A stretch of 6,985 nucleotides of DNA from JAJPJQ01 sp036522615 (GTDB lineage Bacteria; Desulfobacterota; Binatia; UBA9968): NCBI GenBank assembly GCA_036522615.1, contig DATDFN010000332.1:1-6985 (forward strand), written 5' to 3'. Position numbers and translations under genes: made by a program. Of this stretch, positions 1-6,985 are shown in pieces; position 1 is the first letter of the stretch; each line of letters begins with the position of its first letter. Under the pieces are notes generated by a model that was not told the origin of the DNA, made no database searches, and saw only the letters and a program-made list of their open reading frames with translations.

Positions 1-1
1 G

Positions 2-571
2 AGCTTCGGCGCAGCGCTCGATCAGATGACGCGCGACCTGCTCGCCAAAAAGGGGCTCGATCCCCAGCGCGACGTCGTTTTGCGCGCGCTCGAGCCGACG
101 CCGACGCGCCTCGCCGCTCTCGTGACCGGCGCGGTCGACGCGGCCGTGCTCAATCAGACCGACAGCCTCGTCGCGAAGCGCCTCGGCTACAACGAGCTGC
201 TTTTCTACGGCGACGACCTCGAATTCGTGACCGCGGGCGCGCTGGTCGGGGAGAAGACGCTCGCGCAGCGGAGCGACTTCATGCGCCGCTTTCTGCGCGG
301 CACGCTGAAGGCTTTTTTCTGGTTCAAATCGAGCGGCAAAGAGGCCGTCGAGCGGATGGCGCGCGCGATGAAAGTCTCGGAAGGCGACGCGGCGGAAGCC
401 TACAAGGCTTCGCTCCGCGTGCTGTCGGCGGACGGCACGATTCCCGCGCCGCTGCAGGAGCGCATGATCGCGCAGCAGCGGAAAATGCTCAAAGTCGAGC
501 GCGCCGTCCCCGCAGAACAAGTTTACGATTTCACGCTCGCCCGCGGGATATTGAAAGAGCTCGGGCGGTAG
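2..571 (+). CDS. ABC transporter substrate-binding protein, NMT1/SsuA-like (C-terminal part)
   Basis: This is the 3' part of a gene whose start lies left of the window. The frame is open from base 2, eight codons before the first in-frame ATG at 26, so that ATG is probably internal. About 189 residues are visible and end at TAG. The pattern near residues 32-51 (EPTPTRLAALVTGAVDAAVL) is typical of NMT1/THI5, SsuA and TauA-type periplasmic binding proteins: a segment in which R and the hydrophobic positions precede G-x-VDAA, contacting ligand at the hinge. Later segments (FVTAGALVGEKTLAQ, then FMRRFLRGTLKAF) match the second lobe and the helices that follow it. The signal peptide would be outside the window. 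Family members bind small organic solutes such as sulfonates, nitrate-like ions, pyrimidine precursors or aromatic acids; the ligand cannot be read here. No matching permease or ATPase is adjacent on this strand, and the next gene converges on it with 15 bases between stops. Confidence 0.82.
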   Translation, partial: SFGAALDQMTRDLLAKKGLDPQRDVVLRALEPTPTRLAALVTGAVDAAVLNQTDSLVAKRLGYNELLFYGDDLEFVTAGALVGEKTLAQRSDFMRRFLRGTLKAFFWFKSSGKEAVERMARAMKVSEGDAAEAYKASLRVLSADGTIPAPLQERMIAQQRKMLKVERAVPAEQVYDFTLARGILKELGR

Positions 572-586
572 ATTCCGGCGCGCCGC

Positions 587-1593
<1,007 letters not shown>

Positions 1594-1621
<28 letters not shown>

Positions 1622-1653
1622 AATTAAAAATTCAACATTCGAAACTCAAAACT
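1594..1653 (-). promoter_or_regulatory. 13-bp inverted repeat with the oppF start codon in its loop
   Basis: AGTTTTGAGTTTC at 1594-1606 is the exact reverse complement of GAAACTCAAAACT at 1641-1653. The 34-base loop (1607-1640) contains the ATG of the OppF-type gene, while the OppD-type stop codon (1646-1648) lies in the 5' arm of the transcript. In RNA this would be an AU-rich hairpin without a following U-tract, so it is not a typical terminator. It could affect translation initiation or mRNA processing at the oppD-oppF junction, or it may be only a by-product of the inverted repeat arms. The inverted repeat is seen directly; any regulatory role is inference. Confidence 0.45.
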
Positions 1654-2629
1654 TTTCTATGCTGTCCGCGACCCAGCATGCCGCGTCGTGCGCGCCGGCT
1701 ATCGCTCGCCGCGGCGGAATTTCGCGCGCGCACTTCTCGACGGCGTACTTGCAGCGCGGCCGGAAGCTGCAGCCCGGCGGCAGCGCCCATAAATCCGGCG
1801 GCTGGCCTTCGATCGGCTCCAGGCGCGTGCGGCGCGGCTGGTCGAGGCGCGGCACCGAATGCAGGAGGCCGATCGTATAGGGATGGCGCGGGTCGCGGTA
1901 GATGTCCGCCGCGGCGCCGCTCTCGATGATTTTTCCCGCATACATCACGTTGACGCGGTCGGCGTAGCGGGCGACCACGCCGAGATTATGCGTGATGATC
2001 ACGAGCGCGACGCCGAACTCGCGGCTGAGGCCGCGCATGAGCTCCAGCAGCTGCGCCTGAATCGTCACGTCGAGCGCCGTCGTCGGCTCGTCGGCGAGGA
2101 TCAGCTTCGGGCGGCACGAAAGCGCGATCGCGATCATCACGCGCTGGCGCATGCCGCCGCTGAACTGATGCGGGTATTGCCTGAGCCGCGCTTCCGCGTC
2201 GGAAATGCCGACGAGCCGGAGCAGCTCGAGCGCGCGCTCGCGCGCCTCGCGGCGCGACACCGCGCCGTGCGCCTCCAGCGTCTCGGTGAGCTGCCGCTCG
2301 ATCGTGAGCACCGGGTTGAGCGACGTCATCGGCTCCTGAAAGATCATCGCGATCTCGGCGCCGCGGATGCGGCGCATCTCCTCGTCGTCGAGGTCGAGCA
2401 GATTCTTGCCCTCGAAGCGGATCTCGCCGCCGGTCGTTTCCGCCTGCGGCCGAGGGATCAAGCGCATGACCGAGAGCGCGGTCATCGTTTTGCCGCAGCC
2501 GCTCTCGCCGACGAGCGCGACCGTCTCGCCCTGCTTCACATCGAACGAGACTCCGTCGACGGCTTTCACGACGCCCATGGACGTGTGGACATAGGTCTTC
2601 AGTCCGCGGACTTCGAGCAGCTCAGCCAT
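1646..2629 (-). CDS. Oligopeptide/dipeptide ABC transporter ATP-binding protein, OppD/DppD type
   Basis: This is the partner ATPase of the downstream OppF-type protein; the two form the cytoplasmic motor of an Opp/Dpp-family importer. The 327 residues carry Walker A GESGCGKTM at 41-49, Q-loop Gln98 in IFQEPMTSLNP, a signature variant FSGGMRQR at 156-163 (normal for OppD/DppD), Walker B LILADEP at 177-183 and H-loop His214. The C-terminal oligo/HPY region contains Cys287, Cys293, Cys300 and Cys318, the same four-Cys pattern as the partner and a likely iron-sulfur site by family knowledge. The ATG overlaps the end of the GntR gene by 8 bases (ATGGCTGA), with no clear ribosome binding site, so translational coupling is likely. 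The last codons and the stop fall in the heptad-repeat zone. The usual order of binding protein, two permeases, then D and F is broken here: a regulator and a thiolase precede the ATPases instead. Dipeptide, oligopeptide, nickel and glutathione systems cannot be told apart from this gene alone. Confidence 0.94.
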   Translation of the reverse strand: MAELLEVRGLKTYVHTSMGVVKAVDGVSFDVKQGETVALVGESGCGKTMTALSVMRLIPRPQAETTGGEIRFEGKNLLDLDDEEMRRIRGAEIAMIFQEPMTSLNPVLTIERQLTETLEAHGAVSRREARERALELLRLVGISDAEARLRQYPHQFSGGMRQRVMIAIALSCRPKLILADEPTTALDVTIQAQLLELMRGLSREFGVALVIITHNLGVVARYADRVNVMYAGKIIESGAAADIYRDPRHPYTIGLLHSVPRLDQPRRTRLEPIEGQPPDLWALPPGCSFRPRCKYAVEKCAREIPPRRAIAGAHDAACWVADSIEKF

Positions 2630-3293
2630 TGAGCGCCAGCTTCAGCGCGTTCATGTGGTTGTCGAGATGCTTGATGACGGTGGCTTCCGCCAGCGCGGGA
2701 TTTTTTTTCAGAAAGGAGTCCATGATCTGGTCGTGCTCGCGCATCGAGTATTCGAGCCGGCGCGGCAGGTGCAGCGCGAGAATGCGCGTTCGACGCATCT
2801 CCTGACGCATCTGATCGATCATGCGGTAAAGGCGCTCGTTGCCGGCGACTTCCGCGATGAAGCGGTGGAAGCGGCTGTTCGCCTCGAAGTAGGCGGCGGC
2901 GTCCTGGCTCCTGCAGGCCTGTTTAAGATGCAGGTGCAGCTCGCGCAGCCGATCGATCTCTTCCGGCCGGGCGCGCTCGACGGCGAGGCGCGCGGCAAGC
3001 CCCTCGAGAACGCTCGCGATCGAGTAGTAATCCTCGATCTCGCCGACCGTCGGCTTGCTCACGATCACCTGATCGTTCGAAAGAAACGTGACGTATCCTT
3101 CCGTTTCGAGCTTCCGCAGCGCCTCGCGCAGCGGCACCCGGCTCACGCCGATCGACGAGGTCAAACTTTGCTCCGACAGCTTCTCACCCGGGTGAAGCTT
3201 GCCGGACGAGATCGCTTGCTTGATCTCGTCGGCGATCAGCCGTGTGAGCGAGCGGAAGCGCTTCTCAGCGCGCTCTTCTCCTCTGCGGATCAA
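2622..3293 (-). CDS. GntR-family transcriptional regulator, FadR/FCD subfamily
   Basis: This is a DNA-binding, ligand-responsive regulator of 223 residues, the usual size. An N-terminal winged helix-turn-helix spans about 15-80, with the GntR hallmarks PGEKLSEQSL and GVSRVPLREALRKLETEGYV. The helical FCD effector domain spans about 85-215. Expected metal or ligand positions are His143 in the FHRFI segment, His187 in REHDQI and His209 (or His213) near the end. Asn139 stands four residues before His143, where many FCD proteins have an Asp ligand. The start is TTG at 3291-3293, overlapping the thiolase stop in TTGA; an AAGGAGG seven bases upstream supports it, and no in-frame ATG follows before the domain core. 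Lying between thiolase and Opp-type ATPases with overlaps on both sides, it probably controls its own operon. I saw no convincing operator. FadR-class ligands are often acyl-CoAs, organic acids or sugar acids; the ligand here is unknown. Confidence 0.92.
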   Translation of the reverse strand: MIRRGEERAEKRFRSLTRLIADEIKQAISSGKLHPGEKLSEQSLTSSIGVSRVPLREALRKLETEGYVTFLSNDQVIVSKPTVGEIEDYYSIASVLEGLAARLAVERARPEEIDRLRELHLHLKQACRSQDAAAYFEANSRFHRFIAEVAGNERLYRMIDQMRQEMRRTRILALHLPRRLEYSMREHDQIMDSFLKKNPALAEATVIKHLDNHMNALKLALNG

Positions 3294-4804
3294 CGCCGCT
3301 CCTCCTTCGTGTCGGATTTTTTATCGCTGCGCGGATTCGCGCGCAGGAGCCGGTCGAGGGCTTGTTTTACCTGGTCAAGATGACTCTTCACGGTAAAAAT
3401 ATAGCCGCCGTCGAGCTGCCGGAGAAAAACATCTCGGCCGATCTTCAAGTGCGCCAGGTCTTCGCCTTGGGCCATGACGAGCGCGCCGGCTCGGTCGCGA
3501 ATCAAAGCCAGCGCCAGCGGCGGGAGAAAGCCGTCGGGCGTGACGTACAGGATCGTGAACGTCTCGATCGTGCCCTCCTCGCTGCGGGCGGCGGCGGCGT
3601 TTTTGCGGCGCATTACCGGTCTCGGCTCGGTGCGGAACGGCGCGCGCGAGACAGTCGCGGCGCCGTCGGCGCGTTCGACGATAGTCACAAGATTGTTGGC
3701 GCCCAGACCGCCGGTGCTCTGTGCAAGGCCGCGGCGCGGCTCGCGCTTGAATTTGAAGCCGCCCGTGCCGCGCATCAGCCGCGCCACCTCCACCACCTGC
3801 GCCACGCCGCTGGCGCCGACCGGATGGCCGCGCGCCTTGAGGCCGCCCGAGACATTGATCGGCAGCTCCCCGTCCGGCGCGGTCTTGCCTTCCACGACCG
3901 GCTGCCATCCCTTGCCGGGCTGAAAAAAACCCAAGTCCTCCGTGCTGATGATCTCGAACGGCGTGAACGCGTCGTGGACCTCGGCGAAGTCGATGTCTTT
4001 CGGCGTAACGCCGGCCATGCGATACGCGCGCTCGGCGGCGATCCGCGTCGGCTCGAACGAGGTAAAAGTATTTCGCTCGCGAAGTCCCGCCGGGCCGGTC
4101 CCCTGACCGAGGCCGGCGATTCTGAGATCGGTATTTTCCGCCGTGACAAGCACCGCCGCCGCGCCGTCGGTGATGGGCGAGCAATCGTAAAGTCGCAGCG
4201 GCGTCGAGACGAGCTTGCTCGCGAGATAGGTTTCCTTTGTGATCTTCTTCTGAAACTGCGCGAAAGCGTTGCGCACGCCGTTGGCGTGGTTTTTCATCGC
4301 CACGGCGCAGAGCGCGCGCTCCAGGTCGGCGTTGGAGAGGCGGTAGCGCTGGCGGTAGCGCTCGGTGATCATGGCCGCGAGCGCCGGCATGGTCGCGCCG
4401 CAGGCGCGCTCCTGGGGCTCGATCACCTCGGCGAGGATGCGTGTGGCGGCGCTCGTCGTGAGGTGAGTCATTTTTTCCGCGCCGATCACCAGCACGCAGC
4501 GGTAATAGCCTGCCGCCACGGCATGGCAGGCCGCGTGCAGCGCCGCGGCCCCGGCCGAGGAAGCCGTCTCGACGCGCATCGCCGGAATTCCGGAGATGCC
4601 CAGCGCCTCGACCACCTGGGCGGCGATGTTGCTCGCGCCGGTGAACTCCTCGGGATTCATTGCGCCGAGATAGAGCGCGTCGATTTCCTGAACCGGCGAC
4701 TCCTCGAGCGCGGCCGCGGCCGCTTCGGCGAAGAGCTCGACGAGCGACAGCGCGCTTTTCCCGAACTTCGTCATGCCGACGCCGGCGATGTAGACCTCCG
4801 ACAT
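3290..4804 (-). CDS. SCP2-type thiolase-like protein fused to a C-terminal OB-fold (DUF35-like) domain; nucleophilic Cys replaced by Ser
   Basis: The 504-residue protein has two parts. Residues 1-378 are a thiolase fold of the lipid-transfer/SCP2 acetyl-CoA acetyltransferase type: MSEVYIAGVGMTKFG at the start, PLRLYDCSPITDGAAAV at 202-218, EVHDAF with His277, GHPVGASG with His327 and the closing GGLGANNLV. The nucleophile motif is VETASSAG (78-85), so Ser82 (codon TCC) stands where active thiolases have Cys. The C-terminal Cys-x-G loop is also absent (QSTGG). After a basic linker, residues about 409-483 (GTIETFTILY, PDGFLPPLALALI, LKIGRDVFL, GGYIFTV) resemble the OB-fold half of DUF35 proteins, without their Cys4 zinc ribbon. 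In related systems thiolase and DUF35 proteins are separate partners. Loss of Cys argues against ordinary thiolysis; a C-C lyase or aldolase role like steroid side-chain Ltp2, or an acyl-CoA-binding role, is a guess. The start ATG has no good ribosome site; 68 bases separate it from the upstream ATPase gene. Confidence 0.88.
   Translation of the reverse strand: MSEVYIAGVGMTKFGKSALSLVELFAEAAAAALEESPVQEIDALYLGAMNPEEFTGASNIAAQVVEALGISGIPAMRVETASSAGAAALHAACHAVAAGYYRCVLVIGAEKMTHLTTSAATRILAEVIEPQERACGATMPALAAMITERYRQRYRLSNADLERALCAVAMKNHANGVRNAFAQFQKKITKETYLASKLVSTPLRLYDCSPITDGAAAVLVTAENTDLRIAGLGQGTGPAGLRERNTFTSFEPTRIAAERAYRMAGVTPKDIDFAEVHDAFTPFEIISTEDLGFFQPGKGWQPVVEGKTAPDGELPINVSGGLKARGHPVGASGVAQVVEVARLMRGTGGFKFKREPRRGLAQSTGGLGANNLVTIVERADGAATVSRAPFRTEPRPVMRRKNAAAARSEEGTIETFTILYVTPDGFLPPLALALIRDRAGALVMAQGEDLAHLKIGRDVFLRQLDGGYIFTVKSHLDQVKQALDRLLRANPRSDKKSDTKEERR
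3301..3307 (-). promoter_or_regulatory. Strong Shine-Dalgarno site for the TTG-started GntR gene
   Basis: The transcript reads AAGGAGG, then seven bases, then TTG. It is a near-perfect anti-16S match at good spacing and lies inside the last codons of the thiolase gene (the KEERR tail). It decides the rare TTG start of the regulator, which has no alternative start nearby. It is the best ribosome binding site in the window; the thiolase, OppD-type and OppF-type genes have none of this quality. Confidence 0.8.
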
Positions 4805-4872
4805 AGACCTATCTTACACCAGTGCCGCGCTAGGAGGAAATTCGCCTTGCGCGTTGGAAGCCCACCGGCGCG

Positions 4873-5976
4873 TTACGCGGCGCCGCTCCGTATGATCAGA
4901 CAATCTTCGACGGGAATCTGCAGATAAAGCTCGGCGCCGCGCTGAAGCGCCATGTTGGGCGGCCCCTTCGCCTGGATTTTTTGCCCCGCCACGAGCACAT
5001 GCAGCTCCGTCGCCTCGCCCACGTACGTGAAGCCCTGGAGCTCGCCGCGGAGCACGTTTTCCTCGGAAGCAGGCTTGCGCTCGAAGATCGCGACCTGCTC
5101 GGGCCGGAAGGCGACGAGCACGCCGTCGGCGCCTTCGCCGGTGCGCGACTTTTGCGTCGCGATCAGCGTCCCGACCGGCGTCTCGACGCGGATGCGCCCG
5201 CGCTCGTCGGCCGCGCCGGCGGGCCGGCCGCGGACGATGTTCGCCGCGCCGATGAAATCGGCGGCGAACTCGTTCACCGGGCTCGCGTAGATCTCGCGCG
5301 GCGTGCCGCGCTGCACGATACGGCCGCGGTTCATGAGCGCGATCTCGTCGGAGATCGCCAGCGCCTCGATCTGGTCGTGGGTGACGTAGAGCGTGGTCGT
5401 GCCGAGGCGGCGCTGGAGCTCCTTCAGCTCCCAGCGCATTTGATTCCGGAGTTTGGCGTCGAGGTTCGACAGCGGCTCGTCGAGCAACAGCACGCTCGGA
5501 TCGCCGACCAGCGCGCGCGCGAGCGCGACGCGCTGCTGCTGTCCGCCGGAGAGGCGCGGCGCGAGCCGGTCGCCAAGCTCTTCGAGGCCGACAAGCTTCA
5601 GCGCCTGATGCACCTTCTCCGCGATTTCTGCACGCGGCCGGTATTTCGCCTTGAGCGGATAGGCGACGTTTTTGAACACCGTCATGTGCGGCCAGATCGC
5701 GTACGACTGGAAGACCATGCCGATCTCGCGCTTGTTGCCGGGGACGAAGATCCCCTCGGCGGAGGAAAACACTGTGCGCTCGCCGATAACGATCTCCCCC
5801 TCGTCCGGCCGCTCGAGGCCCGCGACGCTCCGAAGCGTCGTCGTCTTGCCGCAGCCCGACGGTCCGAGCAGCGTGAAGAAGCTTCCCGGCTTCACGTCGA
5901 AACTAACACCCGCGAGCGCGTCGACGCCGCCCTCCTGCGTCTTGAAAGATTTGCGTAAATTCGAAACTCGAATCAT
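4873..5976 (-). CDS. ABC transporter ATP-binding protein, FbpC/PotA-like (iron(III) or polyamine type)
   Basis: This is the cytoplasmic ATPase of a binding-protein-dependent importer, working with the permease just upstream. In 367 residues I see Walker A GPSGCGKTT at 38-46, Q-loop Gln90 in VFQSYAIWPHMTV, signature LSGGQQQR at 142-149, Walker B VLLLDEP at 162-168, the D-loop SNLD, and H-loop His200. A C-terminal TOBE-type regulatory and substrate-sensing region runs from about 250 to 360 (VLVAFRPEQVAIF, then GFTYVGEATELHVLV). The SYAIWPHMTV stretch is common in FbpC/AfuC and related ferric-iron or 2-aminoethylphosphonate ATPases; spermidine/putrescine PotA is the nearest alternative. The ATG comes one base after the permease stop, with a weak AGGT ribosome site five bases before it, so the two genes are surely co-transcribed. 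Substrate assignment needs the binding protein, which is not in view. Confidence 0.92.
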   Translation of the reverse strand: MIRVSNLRKSFKTQEGGVDALAGVSFDVKPGSFFTLLGPSGCGKTTTLRSVAGLERPDEGEIVIGERTVFSSAEGIFVPGNKREIGMVFQSYAIWPHMTVFKNVAYPLKAKYRPRAEIAEKVHQALKLVGLEELGDRLAPRLSGGQQQRVALARALVGDPSVLLLDEPLSNLDAKLRNQMRWELKELQRRLGTTTLYVTHDQIEALAISDEIALMNRGRIVQRGTPREIYASPVNEFAADFIGAANIVRGRPAGAADERGRIRVETPVGTLIATQKSRTGEGADGVLVAFRPEQVAIFERKPASEENVLRGELQGFTYVGEATELHVLVAGQKIQAKGPPNMALQRGAELYLQIPVEDCLIIRSGAA

Positions 5977-5977
5977 T

Positions 5978-6985
5978 TCAAACCTGTTCGAGGCCGAAGC
6001 CGCGGCTAATGCGCCGCGCGATCAAGCTCACCACCGTCACCAGAACGACGACAACGACACCGAGCGCGTTGAGGCGTGTATATTGCCCGCCTTCGTAGAG
6101 ATCGAATATCAGCACCGGGATCATCTCCGTGCCGGCGTGGCCGAGAAGGACCGGAAGCGAGAGGACTTTGAAGGTCAGGGTCAGGACGTAAACCCAGCCC
6201 ACCAGCATGCCCGGCAGGATCAGCGGCGTGAGCACGCGCGAAAAAGTAAACCACCACGACGCGCCGCTCATTTCGGAAGCGTCTTCCAGCTCGCGATGGA
6301 CCTGTGTGAGCGAGGCGCTGCACGCGCGCATGCAAATCGGCATGTACTTGGTAACATAGCCGATCACGAGAATCCATAACGTGCCGTAAATCGGGAGCGG
6401 CAGCGTCAGATAGACCCAGATAAGCGCGAGGCCGAACACGATGCCGGGGTAGGCGATCGGCGAGAATGCGAGCGCGTCGAGCAGCTTTCTCCCCGGTATG
6501 CGCGTGCGCAGCGCGATCCACGACACGATCGCGGTGAGCAGAACCGCGATCGTCGCGCTCCCGACACCGACGAGGAGATTGTTGCGAAACGCCTCGAGGA
6601 TCGATTCGTACGTGAGCAGCCAGCGATAATTGTCCAGCGTCAGGAGCCCGAGCGTCTGCGCCGACGGCGGCGCGTACCACGGGAGAAACGACGCGTAGAG
6701 CACGACCGCCAGCGGCAGGAAGAGCGTCGCGGTGAGGAGCAAGACCGCCGCGGCGAGCGCGGCATAGCGCCAGCCGCCGAGATCGATCACGAACGGCCGA
6801 AAGCCTTTGCCGGTGATCACGGCGTATTTTTCCGCCGCGCGCGTCGCGGCGAAATAGATGCCCAAGCCGCCGAGCGCGACGAAAAGATAGATCATGGAGA
6901 AAGTCGCGGCGAGGTTGTAGTTCGTCGGCACCTCGCGCGCGGCGAGATAAATCTCCGTCGCGAGGACAGTGATGCCGGCGGGAAT
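5978..6985 (-). CDS. ABC transporter permease, FbpB-like (C-terminal part, cut by window edge)
   Basis: This is the inner-membrane channel subunit of the same importer. The frame is open to the right edge and 335 residues are visible. A GTG at 6929-6931 could be read as a start, but the 18 codons before it are also open and read sensibly (ATEIYLAAREVPTNYNLAAT), like the middle of fused ferric-type permeases (usually about 500-570 residues with two permease domains). I therefore take it as a partial gene whose first domain lies outside. Visible hydrophobic segments are near 27-47, 74-100, 135-159, 168-193, 199-219, 255-281 and 305-324. The cytoplasmic EAA-type loop, about 234-259 (EDASEMSGASWWFTFSRVL, then TPLILPG), carries the conserved Gly that docks on the ATPase and matches the BPD_transp_1 family. 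The ATPase start follows the stop by one base. Confidence 0.9.
   Translation of the reverse strand: MPAGITVLATEIYLAAREVPTNYNLAATFSMIYLFVALGGLGIYFAATRAAEKYAVITGKGFRPFVIDLGGWRYAALAAAVLLLTATLFLPLAVVLYASFLPWYAPPSAQTLGLLTLDNYRWLLTYESILEAFRNNLLVGVGSATIAVLLTAIVSWIALRTRIPGRKLLDALAFSPIAYPGIVFGLALIWVYLTLPLPIYGTLWILVIGYVTKYMPICMRACSASLTQVHRELEDASEMSGASWWFTFSRVLTPLILPGMLVGWVYVLTLTFKVLSLPVLLGHAGTEMIPVLIFDLYEGGQYTRLNALGVVVVVLVTVVSLIARRISRGFGLEQV

Noticed and set aside
4805..4872. Promoter or terminator in the 68-base gap before the thiolase gene (a TAAGAT -10-like hexamer just upstream of the ATG)
   Set aside because: No acceptable -35 box lies at 16-18 bases, the hexamer matches TATAAT at only four positions, and no stable hairpin with a T-tract is visible. 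A promoter here is possible but unsupported.
4832..4927. AGGAGG on the plus strand nine bases before a TTG, opening a 26-codon reading frame
   Set aside because: The frame runs antisense into the end of the ABC ATPase gene, is very short and rich in small residues and Arg, and resembles no known protein.
3362..4927. Long plus-strand open frame (about 521 codons) opposite the thiolase gene
   Set aside because: It is Arg/Ala/His/Asp-rich, typical of the antisense of a GC-rich gene, and the opposite strand holds a clear thiolase with conserved motifs. Other long antisense frames in the window were dismissed on the same grounds.
5959..5969. ATTCGAAACTC shared between the start of the FbpC-like ATPase gene and the heptad repeat (1637-1647)
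   Set aside because: An 11-base match within about 7 kb is expected by chance, and the ATPase copy has no 7-base periodicity around it.
6929..6931. GTG as the true start of the permease gene
   Set aside because: The frame stays open upstream to the window edge, the upstream codons read as plausible permease sequence, and no ribosome binding site precedes the GTG.

Overview
This is a GC-rich, densely coding bacterial window. It carries seven protein genes and no RNA gene, CRISPR array or recognisable insertion sequence. One gene on the plus strand ends near the left edge. The other six lie head to tail on the minus strand and fill the rest. The mix is NMT1-type substrate-binding protein, Dpp/Opp-type ATPases, a ferric-iron-type ABC importer, an SCP2-type thiolase and a FadR-class GntR regulator. 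With the high GC content and an AT-rich heptad repeat, this reminds me of uncultured soil or subsurface lineages such as Rokubacteria, Binatota or deltaproteobacteria. That placement is an impression, not a result.

Layout in minus-strand transcription order, right to left. (1) The second half of an iron(III)/polyamine-type ABC permease, cut by the right edge (5978-6985). (2) Its ATPase, one base downstream (4873-5976). (3) A 68-base gap, then a thiolase-like enzyme with an OB-fold (DUF35-like) domain fused at its C-terminus (3290-4804). (4) A GntR/FCD regulator overlapping the thiolase by 4 bases, starting at TTG behind a strong ribosome binding site (2622-3293). (5) An OppD/DppD-type ATPase overlapping the regulator by 8 bases (1646-2629). 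(6) An OppF/DppF-type ATPase 24 bases further on (587-1621). Convergent to these, with 15 bases between stop codons, is the C-terminal part of an NMT1/SsuA-like substrate-binding protein (2-571).

The overlaps of genes 3 to 5 and the short gap to gene 6 suggest one transcript for thiolase, regulator and both Opp-type ATPases. Genes 1 and 2 are one importer and may or may not be read through into the thiolase. The Opp-type ATPases have no permease or peptide-binding protein here, so their membrane partners must lie elsewhere.

Two points stand out. The thiolase has Ser82 (codon TCC) where the family has its nucleophilic Cys, and it is fused to an OB-fold without a zinc ribbon. This suggests a non-thiolytic role, perhaps C-C lyase/aldolase-like. 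Second, a degenerate 7-base repeat array lies across the oppD-oppF junction. It forms inverted arms, puts the oppF start codon in the loop of a 13-bp inverted repeat, and encodes an odd N-terminal tail on the OppF-like protein.
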